Source: Salvator merianae
Taxonomy: Eukaryota; Chordata; Lepidosauria; Squamata; Teiidae
Direction: 5' to 3'
DNA length: 64,000 nucleotides
Assembly: GCA_003586115.2 (NCBI GenBank)
Contig: QVOM02000001.1
Location: forward strand, 15,389,291-15,453,290
The position numbers and the translations under genes are program-made. A model generated the notes under the pieces. The model had not been told where the DNA came from and searched no databases. It was given only the letters and a program-made list of their open reading frames with translations. This document shows positions 57,464 to 64,000 of the stretch, piece after piece (positions within the stretch are counted from its first letter, which is position 1; each line of letters opens with the position of its first letter).

Positions 57464-58246
57464 CCACAGTCGTCATCCCCTAGCCTGACAGTCCATCCAG
57501 GGACGGGCAGAAAAGTTAGGCTGTTTTTTGCCTGGTCACACATACTGTGACCAAAATGGCAACACTCCCCTGCCAAGCCTTCATAGTAAAGGTAGATTTG
57601 GGGGGCACGGGGGTGGTGATGGTGTGGCAGGGAGGCAGTGCAGTGGGGATAGCTCAACATGCAAGGGGGCATGGCATGGCATGACACGGCATAGCACAGG
57701 GGGGTGCCATGGGATTGGGTGGCTCAGTGTGGCATAGAGAGTGGGAGGTGGCGTGGGGGGATGGGGGTGGGAGGGTGGCTCAGCATGGCATAGTGCTGGA
57801 GATGCAGGGGTTGGCATGGCACAGCACAATGTGGCATGGCATGGGGGGACATGGCATGGGAGGACAAAGCTTACCTTTTATCCGGCACAGTGTGGCACAG
57901 ACATAGCAGCAGCCATGACTGTGGCATGGTAGGACATTGGGAGGTTATCACGGTGATGACAGTGATGGAGCGAGGGTGGCAGGATTGGGTCTCCAAGCAG
58001 CTCCATGGGCAGCCAGAATTGACAGCTTGTCTCACTCTGCTGGCTGCTCTCCACACTACTGACCTGGCCTGGACCCTAGTCCTTTGCCTGGGCCCATTTC
58101 TGGCTGAAACAGACTGAGTATGCCGTGACAGGATAGTCCTGTTCCAGCAGGAAATTCTTCAGAAAAACCAACTATGTATTTTGGCGTCCAGTCTCCAAGG
58201 ACTGAAGATAGCCTCTGTCCTTCTAAACTCAAAGGTGTGACCACAG
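57464..58246. mobile_element. 783 bp insertion splitting the SINE
   Basis: The SINE stops after CAACCAGGA and resumes after an inserted block with CCCAGGAGTTGGCC, so CCAGGA is present on both sides (57458-57463 and 58248-58253). The insert begins CCACAGTCGTCATCCCC and ends GTGTGACCACAGC. GACCACAG occurs at 57462-57469 and 58239-58246. It contains the GGCATGG-type minisatellite and no recognisable protein. Its class is unknown. Confidence 0.55.
57655..57875. repeat. degenerate GGCATGGCACA-type minisatellite
   Basis: Units such as GGCATGGCATGGCATGACAC, GGCATAGCACAGGGGGGTGC, GGCTCAGTGTGGCATAG and TTGGCATGGCACAGCAC repeat irregularly with G runs between. Glycine-rich or His/Met-rich frames over this tract are artefacts of the repeat. 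Confidence 0.8.
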
Positions 58247-58293
58247 CCCAGGAGTTGGCCATGACTCAATGGTATCCAGCAAGAAAAAAGTTC
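58247..58293 (+). mobile_element. SINE with BovB-type tail, 3' portion of the split copy
   Basis: CCCAGGAGTTGGCCATGACT with CAATGGTATCCAGCAAGAAA matches the tail at 18932-18962 (GGAGTTGGCCACAACTTAGT, GCTATCCAACAACAA). It completes the copy that begins at 57298. Confidence 0.8.
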
Positions 58294-58739
58294 ACATTGC
58301 AAAACAGTCAATTTTTTAAAAAGTAGGTTTGTTGTGAAACAAGGGCCGTTTTCCCAGGAGGGAAAAATGGGCATCCCATACCACACACAGTAATTCAGAC
58401 CTTGAACCCTATTTCCCTTTCTCCTTCACGTACGTTTCACTTCATGGCTTAGCCAACCGCGTGCTTAACCCATTCTGTTCAACGAGGTCAATTTTCATGT
58501 GGGTTTGAACAGAAATGGCTGCTTTCACAGTATCTCCCCAGACACTCCTGTTGTGAGGAAGGCTACAATATCATCACGATTGATCACTGTGTGTCCACGA
58601 TGAAGGTGCATGTCATTTGGCCAATGCCTCTGCCAACGTCTTTTCCAAGCAATGTGAGATCTGGCAAAGAGCAAACAATCTGGGTGCTCGTATGGCCAAC
58701 ATGGAAGAGCAAATATATGGAAAGGAGGGAGGGAATTTA
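58294..58739. other. unrecognised non-coding DNA
   Basis: No feature supported; frames overlap on both strands without motifs. Confidence 0.4.
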
Positions 58740-59262
58740 GGCCCTTTCTGCCCTGGGCCTTATTCCAGATTATATCCTGGAGCAGGGGCCTGCCATCCAT
58801 CCACATGATGGTAGAGACTGGAATAAGGAAAGTGAATGGACACTTGGTTGGTTTCTGGGTAGCTCCATGCAAGATTATAATGACATGGACCAGCAGCTAC
58901 CGAGGTAAGAACATAAAAACATAGGAGGAGCCCTGCTGGACCAGGACACAGCCCATCTAGTCCAGAATTCTGTGCTCCACAATGTACTGGAAGCAGCTGC
59001 ACTACTCCTGGTACAGTATGTTTGTACAGCTGCATGATGCAGCACAGTGTCTGTGCATTCGCATTCACATTTGCGCGGTGTTGCCAGTTGCCATGGCTGC
59101 TACCGGAAGCTTCCTGGCTGTTGTCATGGTGCAGAACGGCAGCAGGACACCAGCATTTGCATTACGAATGCTGGTATCCTGCTGGCATTTTGTTCCAAGA
59201 CCTCACAGTGTGGATGGTCTCCACTGGCAAACATTCCACAGTGGAAAGTGCAAAAAGGGCCC
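58740..59262. mobile_element. 523 bp TIR element, family D, long form
   Basis: Left end GGCCCTTTCTGCCCTGGGCC and reversed right end GGGCCCTTTTTGCACTTTCC form inverted repeats. The first 65 bp match 51061-51147 in reverse. A CR1 fragment at 58907-58982 is inside. The right half holds inverted words CAGCATTTGCATTACGAATG CTGG and similar, so it also folds back. TTA and CTA flank the ends. Family B copy 3 begins three bases after it. The space in the longer word is mine. Confidence 0.65.
58907..58982 (-). mobile_element. CR1 3' end fragment inside family D element
   Basis: Plus-strand AAGAACATAAAAACATAGGA, GGAGCCCTGCTGGACCAGGA and CAGCCCATCTAGTCCAGAAT are the reversed CR1 3' terminus with its AACATAAG 8-mers, as at 9161. 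Confidence 0.75.
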
Positions 59263-59264
59263 TA

Positions 59265-59383
59265 GGCAGCATCCAGATGTTGCTGACTTATTCCGCTGTA
59301 TTTGGATATTCTGGAATAAAGCATGGATACTCCGGAATATCCCATTGTAGTGGAATAAGTAAGCGACATCTGGATGCAGCCCC
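59265..59383. mobile_element. palindromic MITE, family B, copy 3
   Basis: GGCAGCATCCAGATGTTGCT and, reversed, GGGGCTGCATCCAGATGTCG. The arms pair through TTATTCCGCTGTATTTGGAT and GTAGTGGAATAAGTAAGC, with TATTCTGGAATAAAGC against ACTCCGGAATATCC in the middle. Confidence 0.8.
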
Positions 59384-60423
59384 AGTAACTTGAAGCCGAC
59401 CTCATGGACCTGGAGCGGATTTCACACACATAGCCCTAATGTTGCAAAATGCAGTCTGAACCATTGATGGACAAAATGCTGAGAGGCTGGAAAGAACGGG
59501 CAAATAAGAAAACATTGTTTGAAACAGGCAAACAAATAAAAGTCACATTCCCACAGTTATTGTCATGGCAATGGATTTTCAGCAGAAAGATAAATGAGTT
59601 ACAGCAGATAATTCGATTACACCAAACAGACCGTGCTGAAAAGGTATTCCGTTACAAGGAGCAGAACAGTGAATGAATATTTTTGTGCTCCTTTATTATG
59701 CTTCTACTACATTTTGGATCTCAGAACCAATCTGCATTTTTTTATGGAATTCTGCTTGTTAAAATGGAAAGCTTGAATCCCCTAAAAAGGTCCCATCGCA
59801 ATATTGTCTGGACTCACGCAAGCAATGTTCCGCACCTATTTACACAGAAGTTTGGTGATATGTGGAATTACATGTAGAAGGATTTTCAGCAGCAACTTTG
59901 GGTAAGGGTCTCTCCAAATGGCAGGAAAACTGCCAGTTTGTTAAAGAAAATGCTGACTTTTCCCCAAGCTAGCTCAAAAGAGGCTGGTAGATTGGCTCAG
60001 AAAAAGGATGGGGCAAGACAAAACTCAGGCTCTTATCTTGCCTGTTTCCTCATGGAATCTCTGCTCATATGTACCCCTACGTAGGAAGCACCCATCCATT
60101 TCCCTTTGGGTTTCTGTGTGCTACATAGGGGTACTTTTGCAAGGGCAGAAATTCTGCAAGGGAACAGTAGACAAGGAAAGCAATACAGCATGACGAAAAA
60201 CGTGGTGTCAGAGCCAAAATTTCCATCATGCCTATACTGTGCTTTTTCGGTTCCCTATCCCTTGGAAAAATCGTGGGTTTTAAATTGCATCTGGAGGCAC
60301 CTTTACAGTTTTTAGGTGCCTATTTAAAGACCTATCTCTTTACCCAGCCAATCCTTGTGTGAATGTTTGTTCTTTTCTCTGACCCAACCATTTTTTAATG
60401 TGCTTTTAATTGTTGAGGGACTT
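59384..60423. other. unrecognised DNA with possible L2-like scrap
   Basis: No gene seen. TTTAAAGACCTATCTCTTTA with CCCAGCCAATCCTTGTGTG near 60325-60360 resembles the LKTYLF region near the end of L2 proteins, but it is short. Confidence 0.35.
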
Positions 60424-60446
60424 TGTGTGTGTGTGTGTGTGTGTGT
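60424..60446. repeat. (TG)n microsatellite
   Basis: About eleven TG units in a row. Confidence 0.95.
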
Positions 60447-60780
60447 CTGTACTTTTATCCTTAGGCAGAAGTGGATGTCACTGTCAGTGAATGTCCAAAC
60501 GTTCCAGCACTGGTAACCCTCACCAATGGTTAGAATAGCTGGAAGGAGTGAAGGGGGAAAAGGTACCCTGTCAACCAGACTGAGGCTGGGAAGGCCAAAA
60601 AGTAAGGACTAAGAAAGACGAACAAGTGAGCACTGCAATAGATGGATGCGAACAAGCTATAAACAAGTCCAATCTCTGCTGTGCCCCAAGACGGGCTAAG
60701 CTGTCATGGTATGAGCAGGCCCATAGTGTCTCGCCAATCATTAGCTCTACCTATTCCGGTCCCAGCATCACTTCCTCATA
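60447..60780. other. unrecognised non-coding DNA
   Basis: Nothing supported. Confidence 0.4.
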
Positions 60781-61224
60781 GGCTGCCTCCAGACAGTAAA
60801 AGGCACTACGGGATCTAAAGAAGATCCTACAATTGCCTCTTGCCAACCCCCAGCAGTTGCAATAAGCAATCATGGGCTTAGTTCCCCTTCCCTGCTCATC
60901 TGCTAGAAGCTACCGAAATTAAGACAAAATGTATAACCGGAGAGCCAGCCAAGCACCCACGCCACATCCTTTGTTGTTTTTTTGCATGCTTGGCTGGCTT
61001 CCAGACTTACAATTCAACTTTATTTCAGAAGCTTCCAGCAGATATCCAGGTAAGAGGAACAATTATGGGAAACTTGGCATCATTACCAGATTTCTCGTAA
61101 TAGCAGTTTTAAAGGATCTTGGCTGACTGTTCCAGGACTGTAATGGGAATGCCATATTCACATCTGGCACTCCCAGTATAGTCCTGGGAGATTCACAGGA
61201 TTTAGCCCACATCTGGATGCACCC
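60781..61224 (+). mobile_element. 444 bp TIR element, family A, full copy
   Basis: Left end GGCTGCCTCCAGACAGTAAA and reversed right end GGGTGCATCCAGATGTGGGC. The flanks are ATA and TTA, close to a 3 bp duplication. Inside are GGGATCTAAAGAAGATCC, the pair GAGAGCCAGCCAAGCAC and GCATGCTTGGCTGGCTTCC, and GGAATGCCATATTCACATC within GTAATGGGAATGCC...GGCACTCCCAGTATAG. These nested inverted pairs make it a multi-hairpin element. It encodes no protein. Copies at 28793, 32608, 34571 and 35225 share the order. Confidence 0.8.
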
Positions 61225-61494
61225 TTATCTGATTCTTAGGGTTCTGAACTATTTAAATGTAGAATGGCAGGCCAAAATCCAACAGGAAAGCTCTGTGCAT
61301 CTGAGAAGAATCTTCCCTTGGTGATTTTCAGCTCATTAGTATACATTAAAAGCTCAGGAACCCAATAAGAAGGAGGAAAACAATAACTCTAGAGCACAAT
61401 CCTGCCTATATCTGAGCCACTATGCAGTAGGAGCTATTTTTTTCTCTCTTCTTGATTCACTCCCTTTTTTGCATTTTTCCCCTTTGTGATTTTT
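61225..61494. other. unrecognised non-coding DNA
   Basis: Nothing supported. Confidence 0.4.
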
Positions 61495-61605
61495 ATTGCA
61501 GCATTTTTATGATTGCTTTATTACACTGTTTTAATTTGTAAACTGCCCTAAGTGCAGTTGTAGAACTGTGATGTAAAATGTTTTATAAATAATAAATCCA
61601 TCAAA
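61495..61605 (+). mobile_element. L2-like LINE 3' tail
   Basis: TTTTAATTTGTAAACTGCCC with TAAGTGCAGTTGTAGAACTG and ATGTTTTATAAATAATAAAT follows the GTAAACCGCCCAGAG...GGCGGTATATAAATAAATAAA layout of LINE tails in this group. Confidence 0.5.
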
Positions 61606-61739
61606 GCAAGCCACAACTGCATTTTTTTCTGTGCAAGATACACCCACAAGTCTTTTTCAATCTCCATAAAGTAGTATCTCATTCCACGTAAAAATGAGCA
61701 GGGAGATAGCCCTTGCTGGAGGGGACACTCACAACGCCA

Positions 61740-61960
61740 TTTATCCCATTCCTTATTTTAAAATGTTTTAATTTGTGCTCAGCCTGGGAAAAGGACTGCC
61801 AAAATTCCATCCAGTCATTTAATCTGGGCTTCCAATGGCAGCCTGAAAGGCAGGGGAGAGCATTTTGACTTCATGGAAATGAGATTAATCACTGGCCAAT
61901 TGTAGCAGTTAAGCCGCATGCCACCATCCTTCTACAGGGGCCAACAGAAAAGTTCACGAC
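61740..61960. promoter_or_regulatory. candidate conserved non-coding block
   Basis: This segment lacks repeat signatures and contains TTTTAATTTG, GTCATTTAATC, GAGATTAATCAC and GGCCAATTG words within 220 bp. It resembles conserved developmental elements in composition only. Conservation is unknown. Confidence 0.2.
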
Positions 61961-62763
61961 CTTATACATTAAATTTGGAGATGATGCATTTTTGGAAAGA
62001 CTTTAGGCCTTCCAAATGGATGAGACTTTACATTTGAATGGACCTCTGATTAGCAGGCTTCCAGTTAGTTGGACTTTGGTCAGGGGTCCAGAAACAGTAC
62101 ATTTGAAAAAAAACATGCTGATGGTTAGTTTGTCCACGTGCACGCATGCATATTTGAATTGGGCACTTCAGTGCTGCTCATCCATCTCTAATTCACCTTT
62201 CTAGCCTGGAACGTTCATGACAGTGGGGAGAAGATTGTCCTGTGAATGATCCCACCAACAGCAGAGGACAAGCCCATTAATGCTCAAACATATAAGTTCT
62301 ATCATCAAAATGGAGCTTTAACAATATAATATATTAAACATTTTTATGACCAGTACAAGCTTGAGTTAAGCAAAGTGAAGATTCTGTGCAAACCTCATGC
62401 AAATCTTTACATTGTGTTCAACATCATGCAGCCATCATCCGCAGTTTGTGCGAAGTTTGCACAAAATCTGCCACCGTGGCTGCACATATTGTGTATACAC
62501 ATTCCATGAAGCAATTGCCCTGGTGATGAATAAGCGATGGATAATTTATAAAGATACATCAGAACATCAGCCATCTGCTTTCTTAGAGGCTTTTTCTTTC
62601 ATCTACAATTATTTGAGGAAGGAGAGGAAGGAGAAAAGAGGAAAGCAGACATGATTCAGCAGAAAGGGATTGCTATACAGACATACACGCGTGTGTAGAC
62701 ACATGTACATCAATAATCTCTCTGTATCTAGTATGACAACCAAGACTAAGCTCATAGATAAAT

Positions 62764-62789
62764 AGACAGACAGACAGACAGACAGACAG
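62764..62789. repeat. (GACA)n microsatellite
   Basis: Six GACA units preceded by AAATA-type words. Confidence 0.95.
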
Positions 62790-63149
62790 TTAAATGAATG
62801 TGGGTAACTGGACGGAGCTATCTCTGTTCAGGTAAGATTATGCACATGTGTGTTCATCTTTCCAGAACTACCACACCCAAGAGTTGATGAAACTGTCACA
62901 ACTAATTAGATACATCAGAGGTCCATTGAGATACTTTCTGTTGCTCCACATCTTCTGTAACAGCTGATAGTTTCTGATGGCGGCAGCTCACAAATGCAGT
63001 GAAAAACCCACTTTTTGACCAGTCCACAAAAGATATGTTCACTTTTGAATGGCTCCAAGCCATAGGCTGGGGTTTCCCCTGGACAGAATTGGACATTTTC
63101 ATGAAAATCATAATGTGGTATCTTAATAAAAGATAGGCTAATGGAAGTT
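62790..63149. other. unrecognised non-coding DNA
   Basis: Nothing supported. Confidence 0.4.
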
Positions 63150-63256
63150 GTGCATAACCATGTTAGGACAGCTGATATACTACAGATCCTGGACTCAGCA
63201 GGGATTGAACTAAATGGCCTTCAAGACCCCTTCCATTTCAACAACTCTATAGGTGT
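63150..63256 (+). mobile_element. CR1-type LINE 3' end, bird-like subfamily
   Basis: GGACTCAGCAGGGATTGAAC with TAAATGGCCTTCAAGACCCC and TTCCATTTCAACAACTCTAT matches the GGxTGGACTAGATGACCTTxxAGGTCCCTTCCAACxCTAT ending of CR1 as known from birds and turtles. This differs from the TTCTTATG type elsewhere in the window. Confidence 0.7.
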
Positions 63257-63429
63257 GTTCAGACACACTTAAAGGGCTGCCTCTGGGAGAACTGGAGTCA
63301 GGGATGCCATATAATTTACCCATACATGTACCTTACCATGTCCTGAAGCCTGGGAATGGGCTTCTCTTCCTCATACGGAAGATAATAACACCGAGATTTA
63401 CTCTTTCATTCAGTTGCATTAAGAAGAGA

Positions 63430-63620
63430 TACAGAGAAGGTAAATGTAGCCAATCACAACATGGGAACATATGTTGCTGGTGAGCGACCAATCAGGGCCT
63501 CGGAAAGCTGGGCAGGCAGCTGGCCAATTAGTTGTGAGCACTTATTGTTAGGAAAGTTTTGCCAGAGTTCAAGGTGAAGGAAGAACAATATGTGGAAGCA
63601 TGACATAGCATTATTCTTTT
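63430..63620 (+). repeat. unnamed repeat with three CCAAT boxes, copy 2
   Basis: CCAAT begins at 63450, 63488 and 63524, spaced 38 and 36 bp as in 43915-44130. Shared words include AATGTAGCCAATCA, GCxACCAATCA, AAAGxTGGGCA and GxxGCCAAT. Later CAATATGTGGAAGCATGACA follows. Divergence between copies is high except at the boxes. Confidence 0.5.
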
Positions 63621-64000
63621 AACTGTTTAAATGCCTGTTTTTTTGAACAGTTACAGAAGGGGTGTATTTTCCAAAAGCAGCAATTGAAAAAGTGTTTTGC
63701 TTGCACCTGAGTTTGACTGATCATCATATCTGAGCCCTACAAGAAATGTTGCTGTGGGTCAGCCAGTAACCTTGAGGAATTATTTCTTCCTCCTACCACA
63801 CAACTTGATTCACTTACATATGTGTTTGCCTTTTGATCTTCCTTTTCCAAATGCTCGTTCTCTGCTCATTGGCTATTGTGGTCTAGACTGTGCTGGTCAA
63901 TATTTTACAAATTATTTTTTTCCTTAACATATTGCCCCTAATAGCTTTATCACCAACACTCCTCTGGGCCCAACATCATTTGCCTGCTGAGGTACATAGA
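63621..64000. other. unrecognised non-coding DNA
   Basis: No feature supported to the end of the window. Confidence 0.4.

Noticed and set aside
57528..57932. Gly, Trp and His-rich frames as a repeat protein
   Set aside because: They follow the G-rich minisatellite in every phase and have no independent support.
62764..62789. Sex-chromosome-type GATA/GACA (Bkm) array
   Set aside because: Only six GACA units are present, within the range of an ordinary microsatellite.
1..64000. CRISPR array, operons, prophage or other bacterial features
   Set aside because: No regularly spaced direct repeats with unique spacers, no dense coding and no ribosome binding sites. Repeat content is vertebrate.

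Overview
This window is vertebrate nuclear DNA, most likely from a squamate reptile (lizard or snake). CR1, L2 and L1 LINE remnants lie beside tRNA-derived SINEs whose 3' part matches the 3' end of BovB, and beside a SINE of the Sauria type. That mixture is typical of squamates and unlike mammals or birds. CpG is depleted almost everywhere, and no reading frame over about 180 codons exists outside repeats. I found no intact protein-coding gene, rRNA, tRNA or CRISPR array, and nothing prokaryotic. The species call is an inference from repeat content only.

Layout. 1-7.8 kb: mostly unrecognised non-coding DNA with one BovB-tail SINE, a weak L2-like tail and a decayed L1-like ORF1 region. 7.8-16 kb: composite DNA-transposon debris, a minus-strand CR1 3' end, and a 1.2 kb element with terminal inverted repeats and TTA flanks (14.56-15.75 kb). 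16-28 kb: short TIR elements, an L2 tail, SINEs and long unrecognised stretches. 27.7-28.5 kb: a SINE and an L1 meet tail to tail at a (TTG)(TTC) microsatellite. 28.8-36.2 kb: the densest block, with several copies of a 440 bp TIR element, a nearly perfect 142 bp palindrome nested in one of them, two adjacent CR1 tails and two L2 remnants. 36-45 kb: largely unrecognised. 45-49.8 kb: CR1 and SINE fragments, an AT-rich block with homeodomain and octamer motifs, and TIR elements. 49.86-50.73 kb: the only CpG-rich segment, with three evenly spaced CCAAT boxes, the best candidate for a real gene promoter. 51-54.3 kb: L2 remnants, one carrying a truncated U6 retropseudogene. 55-64 kb: more TIR elements, an L1-like 3' end, a SINE split by an insertion that carries a minisatellite, and a bird-like CR1 tail.

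What links the window is a set of non-autonomous DNA transposons whose ends resemble GGCTGNNTCCNSAC. Several are flanked by 3 bp TTA/TAA-like duplications, which points to a PIF/Harbinger-type mobiliser. No transposase is present here. A repeat with three CCAAT boxes at identical 38 and 36 bp spacing occurs twice (43.9 and 63.4 kb) and I could not name it. I did not find a clearly new biological system; the most useful leads are these transposon families, the paired CCAAT repeat and the orphan CpG-island promoter.
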